From positions 41,973,501 to 42,037,500 of the forward strand of contig JAYKYS010000001.1 of the NCBI GenBank assembly GCA_036924285.1: DNA of 64,000 nucleotides. The letters run 5' to 3'. Positions 37,014 through 50,327 of this stretch are shown here, piece by piece. The stretch is from Asterella californica (Eukaryota > Streptophyta > Marchantiopsida > Marchantiales > Aytoniaceae). The translations under genes and the position numbers were made by a program. How positions within the stretch are numbered: position 1 is the first letter of the stretch; each line of letters opens with the position of its first letter. The notes under the pieces were generated by a model. That model saw nothing but the letters and a program-made list of their open reading frames with translations. It did no database searches and had not been told where the DNA came from.

Positions 37014-39048
37014 TGTCGTAGCGAGAGCCTTTCCTTTGAGCAAGGGCGTACCTTCTAGCTGTGGTTAGCGATCGATACACAGCAGAGCGACTAGTATCTC
37101 GTAGATTTCTCTCTTAACTTCTTCGATAACTAAGCACTTTCTTTCTCTCAGTAAAGGGTCAAGATAACTACACGAAAATGTTGGATGATCATGGGCACGA
37201 CAAACGTGATATGTGATGACATGATCTCTCGGTAGTATTCCTCTCCGAAGTTTCTCACTACTAGGGCTTCGTACATGACTTTGGGTCGACAGATGTGTCT
37301 TATCTCGCACTGGGTGTTAAAGTTTACAGGAGGGAGCTGATTTAGATCCATCTTTCGTTAGATGAGAATAAAGACAGTGAGATCTCATTCTTGGCCGTAA
37401 GTGACAACAGGTAAGATCACAGGGACAGACGAGAGCATGACTTGCGCGGTAAAGTTATGCCCGAAGGATCCTATCAGAAACTGTTGAAAGTGAACTCGTT
37501 CCATATACATCAGTTTAATCGAGAAAGGGTTTCGAAAAGGGAATCTGGGCGGTAAGTAGAGTCCTTCGTCCATCTCTCACAACATGTGCACTCCAACTAC
37601 AAAGGTATATCGATCCATAAAACTCTGATTCAATCTTATAGGATCACCACGATCTCTCCACGAACAATCTCTTGGATTTTTCCCCAGGTCGAATGCCCCC
37701 ATACAGGTCACTCCCCTTTGCTTAAAAGTTTCGAACACAAAACAAGGATAGGTGCAAGCTCCCTAACCAAGCAACCCAAGCCTCACGGACCGATGAGGTG
37801 GCACACATGCACATCGCATGTTTGGTGCCGTCATACTCATCCACGTGTGGGTGTTCTGGGTGAAAGGTTCTAATGCATGCACCGTAACGTGTCCCAAAAA
37901 CCGGAGACTAGGCTAGACAGGTAGTCGACTCTACAAGTCAAGGATCGCACTTTGCCACGTTGAGTGCGAACCTAACAACCACATGACGTGGATACAACGT
38001 AGGTCGCTAAAGTCACATCTACGCCTAGAATACTCCCCAAAGCAATACAAATGTCGCACTGGATACTTTACAGCCAGCTGTCGCTAACAACTCGAGACCT
38101 AGAGTAGATATCGTTGCCGATACAACTCGGCAGAAAAACCAGCGAACTTTCACACATGATAGGTACAGATCTACAGCTCAGTCTCCTCTCAAACTTGCCA
38201 CGTAGGTAGGATACTAAAATCTCTACTTGCAGGTCAAATTTCAGGAAGATCTGACGGCTAGATCTCCTCCCACAATTAACACAAATCCACAGAAACTAAC
38301 ACGCACTTCCAATCTCAGATTCAGGACAGAAGCTTCTTCGACTAAATGAACCGTCCACTTCCACTCCAACTTCCTGTGCTATCAATTCAGAAGGTAAACT
38401 CACTACACAGGAAATTTGAGCCGATTTGACCGTTCTGATCGTCCTCCATAAATCTGCAAACTCGCTGCTTCAGATTGACAGCTTTCTGCACCCCGTCGTC
38501 TTCAAATCGCCATTGCGCTCAATCCGCAGAACATCCGGTGGTGAAATTTGTGGTCAGAGCTTCAGCAGCTGACAGACTACAAGCTCATGAAATCTGGTCT
38601 CAATCTGACGGTTCAATCACTCAAACCCCTTAATCTTACAATCGGAAGAGAAACTCTTGTACTCTCATCACTCTATGAACTTCAAATCGCCATAACGTAT
38701 GCCCTGGACCTCCAAATCGAGTGAAATTTGTGGTCAGATTGCTCCTCCCGTCGAGAGCTCTCCGCCCATGCCCTCTGATCTCCAAAATCCCTCGTCAAAG
38801 TGCCCCGAACCTCCCAGAGCGCACACTTAGGTAGATGACAAGTTATCTTCACTTTTGGGTGGACCAATGGGAAGTCAAAGGACTCAACCTTGTCCTTTTC
38901 TGCCCCATGGAGACCCCCAACAGATAATAGAGCATTCTAAGCTCATAAGAGCAATGTTTTAGATCCCATTACACCACAACTTCTACAATTGTGTGCAAAA
39001 CGTACTTATACGGATAATTTACATACTAACTGGTCCCACAACAGGACA
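37014..39048 (-). repeat. 3' LTR of element D (2035 bp)
   Basis: On the minus strand starts TGTCCTGTTGTGG and ends CTACGACA. Preceded by the polypurine tract GGTTTGGAGGGGGTGAA (plus 39049-39065). It equals 45091-47125 except for a few bases. Confidence 0.95.
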
Positions 39049-39093
39049 TTCACCCCCTCCAAACCTGCACATCCTCCGGTATGTGCCAACTTG

Positions 39094-42000
39094 TTATCCA
39101 TAGTCATCATCGTAGCCCTCATCAAGCTCTGAATTGTCAGGTTCATCATCCTCTTTTCTCGCATAAGGTCTAGAAAGATGAGAATCAGACTCGAGAAGTT
39201 CATCGAAATCAAGAAATCCTTCACGTCTTCGGAAAACCTTGACCCTTTTACCAGCAATGGGTAACTTCAAGAGTGTACCATCCAATTCTCGCAAACCATA
39301 TGTGGCGTTGTCGTGAACGACAACAACAACATAAGGACCAAACCAACGTCGTGCAAACTTCTTGATAGTGCTGTGTTGGTTATCCAAACTGTTGTCATAT
39401 ACTATGACCCAATCACCTTCTCGGATCGGCTTCTTCCGCAGTCGATGTGTCTTGTCGAACCGTTCCTTGTTCTTCAACCTCGCCTCCTTGAGTTTGACCA
39501 ATGCTTCTTCGAGGTCCTCCTCTCGTCGCTCAAGCTGCTGAATTCGTAATGTCAATAGTCCTTCCCTATCAGAACCATCCTCCCAAGGTAGACATACCCA
39601 AGTAGGAACGTCTCCTTCCGCTGGCATGATAGGTTTTTGACCGGTCATCAATTCTGTAGGCATGTAACCAGTGACAGTACTATGAGTAGTTCTATCAGCC
39701 CACAACGCAAAAGGAAGAAGTCTAGGTCAGTCCCCATGACGCCCCCTGCACGCTTTCACCAATGCTTGGATGATTGGTGGGTGCCCTCGTTCACTTTTCC
39801 CATTCGCTTCCGGGTTCATCGAAGTGGTCAACTTCAATCGTATTCCATATCTGTTGAAGAACTCACGTGCTTCATCTGCATTCAACTCTCCTCTATCTGC
39901 ACGGATTCTCCCCACGCTTTCATATCTAGAAACTATATCTTCTAATATGAATCGACAGACAGGTTCAGTAGCTTTGGTGCGTAGAACCCTCCCTTCTACA
40001 AAGTTAGATAGCTCTTCCCGAGCCAAAACTAAATGACGCATGCCTCAAATTCCTGGTGGCATGGCAACCAAATCCAAAACCCATTGGAAATGAATGGACA
40101 AGGGATATGTGGGTCTCAATCCATCCCTATACCGAATCTTGGATCGGAATTGACATTCAATGCATGACCCAACAAACTTTTCTACATCTCGATACAATCC
40201 TTTCCACCAATACCTCTCCTTGATCTTGGTAAAGGTCGCCCATGTACCTCGATGACCTGCCCATAAGGTATCATGAAATTGTTCGAGTACTTGTTTCTTG
40301 GTCTCTGCATCATCCACTACTCTCAAGGGTACTCCATCTCTCCTCTTTGGCCTCTTCCACAGATATCCATCTCGTAATAGATAGCCATATGCCTGATGTC
40401 GTATCTCCTTGAAGATTTTCTCCGTCCATCCTTCGTACTTCTGAAGAGTGCTTAGATAGCGTCCGATTTCCTTGAGCCTCCCACAGTAGAGTTCTTCCCT
40501 GAAAGGAAGAACACCATCCAAGCGACTCCGGTCCTCGCTTGATAGTTGTAGAACTTGCCCCTCCTCTGCATCATCTTCATCCATATCTTCCGCCTCCATA
40601 TCTTCTTCTTGAGAGTACCTAGCTCTAGACAACATGTCTGCCATCGAGTTCATCTTCCCTGCTATGTGCTTCAACTCTGGATTCAACGACCTAATGTAAG
40701 CTATCCAACGTAACATAGCAATATCAGGCGTTGTGCAGTTTGCTATCATTCCCAACAGAGGTAAGCAATCAGTTTCAAGTAGTACATGTGCTCCAATGAG
40801 ATACTCCTTCTCAGCTTTCATTGCAGTTACAACGCCCCATAGCTCTCGTTTGACTTGAGGGTACCTCCTTTGTCGATCCGTAAGTATGCGAGCACCAAAT
40901 CTTGTTGCAAACCTCTTTTCCTCACCATCATCCTGCCCTATTGCCCAACCTATAGCGATAGGACTAGTATCAACAGTAACGACTATGGGTCTACCACAAT
41001 CATAGCTCAATTGTCGTAGAACTGGTGGTGATTTCAACGCTTCTTTTAGTCGCACCATAGCGACCCTCTGCTCCTCACCCCAAGTGAACCTCCTTCGCTT
41101 CCTCAACAACTCATACAACGGTTCAGACATGTGACCAAAATGAGGAATCCACACTCGATAGAACAAACAAGCTCCCAAGAATCTCCTAACCTCTATGGTG
41201 TTGACACAATCTTTCATCCTCCCAATGGCATCAACCTTTGATGAGTTTGGACGTCGACCAAAAGCTCCACAAAGATGACCAACAACAACAATCTCTGGTA
41301 CTCCAAAGCTCGACTTCTCTGCTGAAAGAGTGAGATTTACCTCCTCAAGCTTTGTTAAGATCATCTCCACATCGTGAATATGATCAACCACAAACCTTCG
41401 ACATCCATCCTCAGTCAGCTTCTCATCTTTGTCTTCAACCGCACACCCTTTCATAAGAATATCATCTATGAAAGGTATGGTCTTCTCCGGAATGAATTCT
41501 CTCAAAATCCTATTCATTGCATTTTGCACATGAGCAACAGAGTTTGTCGCTCCTTGCGGTAATGTGCACATCCTTACAAGCCCAAGCGGAGTACGCATGG
41601 TGGTGAGATCTCTGCTCTCCATTGCCAACTGGAACTGATCATACCCAGAGTACAAATCTCCAATCGAGTAGATAGCACGACCGGCAAAAGCTTCTGCAAC
41701 TTCATCTACTATGGGTCCTGCTCCCATGTTTCGAATGGTCACCTTGTTAGCATGTTGCATGTCTTGGATGAACCTAAGAGCCCCTGACTTCTTAGGTACA
41801 GTAAACCACCGACTCGAGTAAGGTCCCATAGATGGCTCTAAAATACCCATGCGTATCTTCTCTTTCAACAATTCAACAAGCTTTGGCAACATAGCTCGTG
41901 GCACTGGTATAGGCTTCAAGTCCCAAGGCACATGTGGTACTGTGAAGATCACCATGGGTGCTACGACACTCGTATCTGCACATCCAATCTCTTCTGCACT

Positions 42001-42645
42001 GAAAGCAAAAGCCTTTCCATGCCTTCTCAACATCTCATGAAAACGCTTTCTCTCTTCCTCAGTGAGAAACTCACCCCCTCCAATCTGCAGTCGTTTGAGT
42101 GTCTCTTCTGTGAACTTGTGCCCTACTCCCTGTGAATCTCGCAGAACTGGTTCAGTCGATGCTCGTTCCACTTGCTTGTTAGAGTCTTCAGGTAGTTGAG
42201 TAGCCACCGGCTTCACTTTTCGTGCCACAGTCTTGTATTTTGTATGAACCTGCACTTCTCGATGTTTCATGGCTCTACTCCTTTCTAACTCCAACTCATG
42301 ATCTCCTTTCATCTGAAGCTGAACCTTGTAGTCATCCTCGACGAATCGTGTAATCTCCTCATGTAACTCACGTGAACGGATTACGACTAATCCATTAACC
42401 ATAGAATCGGTGCTTATGAACGACAAAACCTCCTCAAGAGTATCTTCAAAGCCCTCTTCTTCATACACCCCGTTAATGAACTCCTGATCTACCAAAACTC
42501 CTTGAGTTTTGAAGAGATCTTCCTGCTTCTTCACACATCGTCTTTGTACACTATCCATCTCTTCTACCACTCGAAATCTATTTACACAAGTTTCAGAAAA
42601 CTGAGCAAATCCACATTTAAACATCTCTTCTTCATCTTCTGGCAC
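39094..42645 (-). pseudogene. Element D pol: RT, RNase H, integrase
   Basis: An 866-codon frame (42645-40045) contains the spacer, reverse transcriptase (LRFIQDMQHANKVTIRNMG, TLPQGATNS, catalytic FIDD), RNase H (TVDTSPIAIGWAIGQ, ETDCLP) and the integrase zinc-binding region (HDTLWAGHRG, CIECQ). Two TGA codons, one near 40043 and one near 39725, interrupt the same frame; the second stands where element A has TGG. Between and after them lies the integrase core (IRADRGELNADEAREFF, GKSERGH) and the GPY-type end (FARRWFGPYVVVVVHDNATY). Only these two nonsense changes are obvious, matching its young LTRs. Confidence 0.92.
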
Positions 42646-42704
42646 TAGCGGAAGGCTCTTTCTCCTATCAACACTCCCATACTCCCGCCCTACAGGAGTG
42701 CTAA

Positions 42705-45049
42705 CTAAAAATCCGAAAACTCTTTGTCAGTCCTTAAGGGACTGTCCCTCAACTTCTCTCTGTTCCTTTCATGACCCGTACGTACAGTAAGAAACTGTAC
42801 CGCCCTTGTACCATCTTGACTTCTAATACGAGCATAATGAGACCCATCGTCCATTACTTCGTCTCCATCCTAGACGCAGTAATATATGGTTGACCTAGGA
42901 TCACAGGATACGCAGCTATACTCTGAACGAAAAAGTTTTGTTCTATCTCTACATCTCCTATCCGAGTCTTGACAGCTGGACAAGCACCAAAAAGTTCACC
43001 TCTTTGGTTGTTAGCAGCACGAAGAACCCATCCATGTCCTGTGTCGATTGGCCACTTCCCCTTCTCGTAAACATTTTTGGACATGATATTAATCTCCGAA
43101 CCGTGATCCACCAACGCCACTATAGCCTCTGACAAGTTACCCAGTCGGACCTTTGTCTCTGTGGTTGCACGAGCCCAATATGCTCGAGAATAGTGACTCT
43201 CATGCTGCTTCTCGTCGCCATATTCTGCAGCACAGTCTGAAACTCTTGCCTCTCTTCCTTTCGACGCCTGTAGTACATGCTTTTGGGCAAATACGCGACC
43301 TAACTCTTCATCTTCTTCCCCAGTGATGTCAGTATCCAATGCTTTCACCATCACTGTATCTGCAGTCATCTGCCTCTTTCTCTTGATCACATCTATGATC
43401 AACTCATGAAAGTCACGTTTGGCTATTCCCAAGGCTTCTCGCAAGGAAAATTCTATCTTTGCATCCAAAATTCTCTCTTCAAGAATCTCCTTCAAGTTGG
43501 TGGTGGTCTCGATATCTGACTGTAGTCTGTAGGTCGGTGCTTTACCTTTGCCCTTTGAAGAAGCTCCTTTGCCTTTCTCTCTCATCTCCGTGTCATAAAT
43601 AGGAACATCAACCATAGGTTCAGATGTAGATGCCCCTTGAGACGTCGAAGGGATATCAGAAGGTGATGCCTCTTGTTGCCCTCTCCTCTTCGTGGCTCTG
43701 GCTCTCCTTGTAGCCTCCTCCGGATCAACAACATCATCATCACGTCTCCTTTTCTCTTCCACAATCGCATCTTGCCAGCTTACATGCTTCTCTTGCACCA
43801 AGTAAGCCTTGACACACCCTGCCTCTACAGGATCATCCCATCCAGTAATGCGGCGAATTGCCTCCGCACCTCGCAACATTACTTCTCGTGGAACTTCAAC
43901 TACATCGCTCTTAACAGCTGCTACAACTGGTACATCTACTTCAATCGCAAATGTTTCTGGCTCTATTGTGCGTATCGCCGTAGCTATACCAATCTGACCT
44001 CTCACCAAACTCTTCATTCCTCCCTTACCAAAGTTGGTATTCAACGGCGCACCAGTTTGAGCGAGATGAATCTTTCCATCTCTAAAATTCACGACTCCGG
44101 TTCTGAGAGCTTCGGAAAACTCCTCACAATCTCGTCGTTGGTGTTCAGTACTGTCACACCAAATACATCTTCTAACAAAATTTCTGCTAGTTGAAGATGC
44201 ATTGGTATCACCAGGACTTCGACTATGCTTTAGCTCTGCCATCTCTATCCTTAACTCTCTCAGACCCTTGACCAACTCATCGATTGCAGAATCTTCAATC
44301 TTGCTATTGGCAGGCTTGGGCAATGGAGCTAAAGAGACATCAGACCTCAAGGTTGCAGCTCTACCTCTTCCACGTTTCTGCTTCGTGAGAATAGTAACAG
44401 CTTCCTCTACCTTTCTCCAGTCTGTGCTCACTCCTCCTTCTTCTCCCTTGTCTGCTAGCATCAAGAAAAGCTTATCCTCTAGATTTTCATCAGCAGCTTC
44501 TAGAAAAAGTTCTGTCTTCCTTAAGTCAAGCGTTGTCCTCTCGGATGGAGACAATTGACAGAACCGTTTCTCAAACTCACGCAGCAACTCATTTGGCGTC
44601 ATCTCATTCCCCGGACGCTGCTCTATCCACTCCAAGAACGTTCTCTTGGTTACTCTATCTGCATCATCATCAAAAAATTCACTCTTCAACCTCTGCTCAT
44701 ACTCCTCCCAAGAACTCGTACGTGCATCCTTCAGCTTTGTCACTTGACTACGGATCTCAGGTATCACAGCCAACTCAAAACTAGAAATCATCTCTGTCTC
44801 AGGCACACGATTTACCTCCATCTCACAAATATACTCCCGAACATACTTCGTGATGTTCCTTCCATCGAACCTCCCCAACTTCTTCACCACCGCTTGTAGA
44901 GCTCTTGTAGACTTCTGCTCTCCAACATCGCCTCCTTGTTGTTGTCTCAACAACATCGTCAATGCTCGAAGCAGATCGTCCGCTCCTCCTCCACTCGTCC
45001 CCATTGCTTCGGGAAGATTCATACTTGACGCTTCTCGGCAACAACTCAC
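42705..45049 (-). pseudogene. Element D gag-protease, one frameshift near its end
   Basis: A frame of 731 codons from 45049. It holds a capsid region, an intact zinc knuckle CIWCDSTEHQRRDC (CX2CX4HX4C), a Lys/Arg/Ser-rich linker and the protease motif VALVDHGSEINIMSKNVY. It stops at 42854 after SRMETK. Compared with element A one G has been lost there. In the shifted frame the homologous tail (DDGSHYARIRSQDG) continues to a TAG at 42705. Start chosen at the first Met after the LTR and primer site. Confidence 0.9.
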
Positions 45050-45067
45050 TCAACCACCTCAAAGCGT

Positions 45068-45086
45068 GCTCTCAGTGGAAGCACCA
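45068..45086 (-). other. Primer binding site of element D
   Basis: On the minus strand TGGTGCTTCCACTGAGAGC starts four bases after the LTR end. It has the expected TGG start and differs in its remainder from that of element A, so A and D may use different tRNA primers. The duplicated unit has the same site at 36991-37009. Confidence 0.6.
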
Positions 45087-45090
45087 AATA

Positions 45091-47125
45091 TGTCGTAGCG
45101 AGAGCCTTTCCTTTGAGCAAGGGCGTACCTTCTAGCTGTGGTTAGCGATCGATACACAGCAGAGCGACTAGTATCTCGTAGATTTCTCTCTTAACTTCCT
45201 CGATAACTAAGCACTTTCTTTCTCTCAGTAAAGGGTCAAGATAACTACACGAAAATGTTGGATGATCATGGGCACGACAAACGGGATATGTGATGACATG
45301 ATCTCTCGGTAGTATTCCTCTCCGAAGTTTCTCACTACTAGGGCTTCGTACATGGCTTTGGGTCGACAGATGTGTCTTATCTCGCACTGGGTGTTAAAGT
45401 TTACAGGAGGGAGCTGATTTAGATCCATCCTTCGTTAGATGAGAATAAAGACGGTGAGATCTCATTCTTGGCCGTAAGTGACAACAGGTAAGATCACACG
45501 GACAGGCGAGAGCATGACTTGCGCGGTAAAGTTATGCCCGAAGGATCCTATCAGAAACTGTTGAAAGTGAACTCGTTCCATATACATCAGTTTAATCGAG
45601 AAAGGGTTTCGAAAAGGGAATCTGGGCGGTAAGTAGAGTCCTTCGTCCATCTCTCACAACATGTGCACTCCAACTACAAAGGTATATCGATCCATAAAAC
45701 TCTGATTCAATCTTATAGGATCACCACGATCTCTCCACGAACAATCTCTTGGATTTTTCCCCAGGTCGAATGCCCCCATACAGGTCACTCCCCTTTGCTT
45801 AAAAGTTTCGAACACAAAACAAGGATAGGTGCAAGCTCCCTAACCAAGCAACCCAAGCCTCACGGACCGATGAGGTGGCACACATGCACATCGCATGTTT
45901 GGTGCCGTCATACTCATCCACGTGTGGGTGTTCTGGGTGAAAGGTTCTAATGCATGCACCGTAACATGTCCCAAAAACCGGAGACTAGGCTAGACAGGTA
46001 GTCGACTCTACAAGTCAAGGATCGCACTTTGCCACGTTGAGTGCGAACCTAACAACCACATGACGTGGATACAACGTAGGTCGCTAAAGTCACATCTACG
46101 CCTAGAATACTCCCCAAAGCAATACAAATGTCGCACTGGATACTTTACAGCCAGCTGTCGCTAACAACTCGAGACCTAGAGTAGATATCGTTGCCGATAC
46201 AACTCGGCAGAAAAACCAGCGAACTTTCACACATGATAGGTACAGATCTACAGCTCAGTCTCCTCTCAAACTTGCCACGTAGGTAGGATACTAAAATCTC
46301 TACTTGCAGGTCAAATTTCAGGAAGATCTGACGGCTAGATCTCCTCCCACAATTAACACAAATCCACAGAAACTAACACGCACTTCCAATCTCAGATTCA
46401 GGACAGAAGCTTCTTCGACTAAATGAACCGTCCACTTCCACTCCAACTTCCTGTGCTATCAATTCAGAAGGTAAACTCACTACACAGGAAATTTGAGCCG
46501 ATTTGACCGTTCTGATCGTCCTCCATAAATCTGCAAACTCGCTGCTTCAGATTGACAGCTTTCTGCACCCCGTCGTCTTCAAATCGCCATTGCGCTCAAT
46601 CCGCAGAACATCCGGTGGTGAAATTTGTGGTCAGAGCTTCAGCAGCTGACAGACTACAAGCTCATGAAATCTGGTCTCAATCTGACGGTTCAATCACTCA
46701 AACCCCTTAATCTTACAATCGGAAGAGAAACTCTTGTACTCTCATCACTCTATGAACTTCAAATCGCCATAACGTATGCCCTGGACCTCCAAATCGAGTG
46801 AAATTTGTGGTCAGATTGCTCCTCCCGTCGAGAGCTCTCCGCCCATGCCCTCTGATCTCCAAAATCCCTCGTCAAAGTGCCCCGAACCTCCCAGAGCGCA
46901 CACTTAGGTAGATGACAAGTTATCTTCACTTTTGGGTGGACCAATGGGAAGTCAAAGGACTCAACCTTGTCCTTTTCTGCCCCATGGAGACCCCCAACAG
47001 ATAATAGAGCATTCTAAGCTCATAAGAGCAATGTTTTAGATCCCATTACACCACAACTTCTACAATTGTGTGCAAAACGTACTTATACGGATAATTTACA
47101 TACTAACTGGTCCCACAACAGGACA
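45091..47125 (-). repeat. 5' LTR of element D (2035 bp)
   Basis: Matches 37014-39048 over the full length. Its outer end at 47125 borders the resumed coding region of element C. The short frames inside it are the same in both LTRs and have no recognisable product. Confidence 0.95.
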
Positions 47126-47392
47126 GCGTCGGACGCGATCGACGGATGTTACTGCTCGAGCACTCTTGAGCTCTTTGCCTACCGAGTCGATGGAGGCAAA
47201 GGCTGGGGGCGAGGCACGTGAGTTCGTCATCCTTGGACATCATGGGATGTCATAGGAGAGAGTGTGAAGCTTGCAGCTAGAACTGCAGAAGTTTTTCGCA
47301 CAGTAGCGGTGGAGGTTGTTGGTGGTGAGCAGAAGGAAACTGCTCCAGAGGCTGCAAGATAGCAGTCAACGACTTCGTCTTCTACCTCTAGC
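47126..47392 (+). other. Element C spacer between inserted D and RT
   Basis: Element C resumes here. Frames are broken, and I could not match the stretch to the missing C-terminal part of the methyltransferase. One frame reads RALLSSLPTESMEAKAGG before a TAG, like a linker ahead of the polymerase. Confidence 0.4.
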
Positions 47393-48837
47393 ATGGTGAT
47401 AGAGGATACTTGGGAGCCGGAGATCGGACCCAAGCTTATAGGAGAGGAGAGACAAAGAGTCCAAAGATTCCTGAAGAGTTACAGGAATTGTTTTGCCTTC
47501 AGTATGAAGGATTTGGGTACCTTGAAGGGACCTAGTATACGGATTGACTTGGCTAATGACACGCCAATCTTTTGACGTCCTTACATGTACAGTGACATGG
47601 AGAGAGCCTTGATCCAAAGTCGGACTCAAGACTTGTTGGAGGCTGGGTTGGTGGAGATGTCGCATGGAGAGTATGCATCTGCCACAGTTATGCCAGCCAA
47701 GAAAGATATGTATGGCAACTACACGGATAGACAGATGTGTGGGGACTACCGTCCTATCAATCGGCAGACGAAGTCTGATAAGTATGCTATGCTGACACCT
47801 GAGGAGATCTTTGATGCAGTGGGGCATGTGAAGGTCTTCAGTACTTTGGATCTTCGAGCATGGTATCATCAGTTGCCAGTGAGAGAAGAAGATAAGTCCA
47901 AGACAGCATTCTGAGGAATTGACTCTCACGGCAAGGATTGTTTCTATCAGTGGCGGTTCTTACCATTTGGGTTGAAGAATGCCCCTGCGAGTTCCAAAGG
48001 GTGATGGACAGAATCCTAGCAGGATTGGATTTTGTCAGATGTTATATTGACGACATCTTAGTCTATAGTGCTACAATGGAGGAGCACGAGAGACACTTAC
48101 GAGATGTGTTTGAGCGGTTGAGAGCTCATGGGTTAAAGTTACACCCTGAGAAGTGTAAGTTCTTCCAGGAGTTGGTAGAGTATCTGGGCCACACCATCTA
48201 TCCAGGTGGATTGGGTGTTCAACAGACGAAGATTGAGGCTATTGCACGTATCTCACGTCCCACAGATGTGAGTCGAGTTCGAGCATTTGTTGGTTTGGTG
48301 AACTTTTATCGTCGATACGTGAAGAGATTTAGTGCAATTGCGAAGCCGTTGACCAAGCTGATGAAGGTGGACCAGGAGTGGCAGTGAGAAGATGAGTAGG
48401 AGCGAGCTTTCAAAGAGCTCAAGGATAGGTTGACATCTGCTCCCATCTTGAGGAGACTCGTTAGGGGGCGTCCTTTCCAACTACACACCGATTGGAGTAT
48501 GTTGGGACTTCGAGCAGTGCTGACTCAGCATGATGATGAGAAAAGGAGTTCGTGGTGGCGTATGCCAGTCGCATGAGGTATAGTTCGTATGAGGGAGAGT
48601 GTTTGACGACAGTGTGGACTGTTGCACACTTTCGATGTTATCTGTTTGAGAACCCCTTTACTCTCATCATTGATCACCAGCCGCTCAAGTGGTTGATGGA
48701 GTTCGATAAGCTTACAGGGAAGCTTGCACGATGGACTCTGATCTTACAGGAGTATGACTTCCAGGTAGTACATAGACCTGGAGTTGCAAACCTAGATGCG
48801 GATGGGTTGAGTCGCAACCCATGCACGAGTCAGCAAG
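47393..48837 (+). pseudogene. Element C reverse transcriptase and RNase H
   Basis: The reading runs through several in-frame stops: after DTPIF near 47573, TGA after KTAF near 47912 (Trp expected), and TGA and TAG around 48386-48400. RT motifs seen are CGDYRPINRQT, VFSTLDLRAWYHQLPV, FLPFGLKNAPCEFQRVMD and the catalytic CYIDDILVYS (about 48043). They are followed by HPEKCKFF and LGHTI, the usual Ty3/gypsy order. RNase H follows from about 48480 (LHTDWS, YASRMRYSSYEGECL, IIDHQPLKWL) and ends at ANLDADGLSRNP near 48822. The canonical YIDD box distinguishes this lineage from A and D. Confidence 0.9.
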
Positions 48838-50290
48838 ATCAGACTGGGGCTCGATGGCATGACGAGGTTGATGAGGAGATAGTGCCAGGGTGGCATGCAT
48901 CTGCCTTTCTTTGTGTGTTGGTCATGAACTCTAGTATGGAGGGCCAAGTCGTATCTTTCTCTGGTCAAAGAGTCGATGATGAGTCTCCAGATCCTGACGG
49001 TGGAGATGGTGTTCCATACCAGCGAGATATCCATGATGATGTGACCGTGATGGAGTATCTACGTACTAGTGTGGTAGTAGGCACAGTAAGTGCCAAGGAG
49101 CGAGATCGTGTCCTTCAACGAGCGAAGAGATTTTGATGAGAAGGACGACATCTAATTCGAGTGTGGGGTGATGGGAGGGTACGGATAGTGTCACATCCAT
49201 CCCAGAGGGCACAGTTAGTACGATATGCCCATGAGGAGTTGAGACATTTTGGAGTGAAGCGTACACATAGCTTACTCCAAAGACAATATTGGTGGCGTGG
49301 TATGCACATCGATGTGCAACAGTTTGTCGCACGTTGTGTGGTTTGTTATCGAGTACGAGCATCGTTTAATGCTCATACTCCACAGTTACACCCCTTACCG
49401 ATTATGAGGTTGGGTTACTGTTAGAGTTTGGATTTTACGGGACTCTTACCGTTGACCGTACGTCACCATCAGTATGTGTTGGTGATGGTGGAGCACTTCT
49501 CCAAGTGGATTGAATTGGTGGCATTACCAGACAAGGCGAGTGAAGGGACAGCGTACGCGTTCTTAGATCGAGTGCTGAGTCGTTTTGGAGCACCAGCTGA
49601 AGTGCTGACAGACCAAGGTACAGAGTTCCTTGGTGAGTTTCAGGCCTTGTGTGATCAGGCGCTGATTGATCATCGGACTACATCTCGAGATCATCCTGAA
49701 GCGGATGGTTTGGCGGAGAGGGTAGTTCAGACGGTGAAGAGAGGATTGCGCAAGTATGGCTTGCAAAAGGGTCACTTAGGAGACTAGGATGTGCAGTTAC
49801 CATGGTTGGCTATGAGCTATCGTTTCAGTCGACAAGCGTCTTTGGCTTCCTTCTCACCGTATTTTCTATTGTATGACCGAGATCCAAATCTACCTTCGGC
49901 CATTCGTCGTGATTCTGCTGAGGTGCTGGACCTTGATCACCCGGATATGTGGATGAGAGCATGTTCTCAACGAGCAGAGACATTTCGGAGAGTTGTGCTT
50001 ATGGCTTTTGAGAACCTAGCGATTGCCCAGCATAGAGACACGTTGCGATATGTGACTATCCGAAGAGGAGGTTATCGGCCGTCGATTCGCAAGTTTCATC
50101 CTGGCGATTATATCTATCTACAGCAGACTGCACCGACGACGTTGGACGTGACCGCAGGGCGTACTATTTTACGAGTGCGTGAGGTGTTACCTTCTGGAGT
50201 ACTCATGTTAGAGGGCCGTGATGGTGTTGTGTGGAAGGACCATGTGCGTAATTGCGCGCCATGTCATCTTCCCAACATTGATGGTACCGT
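48838..50290 (+). pseudogene. Element C DDE integrase
   Basis: A zinc-binding HHCC region is at about 49231-49360 (HEELRHFGVKRTH, CVVCYR). The catalytic core has Asp in LDFTGLLP (about 49428), Asp in VLTDQGTEFLGEF (about 49607) and Glu in DGLAERVVQTVKRGL (about 49717). In-frame stops occur at 49134, 49423 and 49785, the last where Trp is expected. The C-terminal part (RKFHPGDYIYLQQ, LRVREVLPSGVLMLEG) resembles the SH3-like integrase end. Together with the 4-bp target duplication this shows integration by DDE chemistry, not by a tyrosine recombinase. Confidence 0.88.
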
Positions 50291-50327
50291 TGACCCAAGC
50301 TTAGCATTTGTACGCGCGGGCTTGAGG

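Larger units (their letters stand above)
36432..47125 (-). mobile_element. Element D: young Ty3/gypsy retrotransposon plus duplicated LTR-gag unit, inserted in element C
   Basis: Minus-strand element: LTR 47125-45091, primer site, gag-protease, pol, polypurine tract, LTR 39048-37014. Beyond the left LTR the primer site and the first 0.58 kb of gag are present again (37013-36432). So 36432-39048 is a direct repeat of 44509-47125 (2617 bp, fixed offset 8077). The two LTRs differ at about 8 of 2035 positions. The right end abuts element C at 47126 (GCGTCGG). No matching target duplication is visible at the left end, so the left side was probably rearranged after insertion. Confidence 0.88.
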
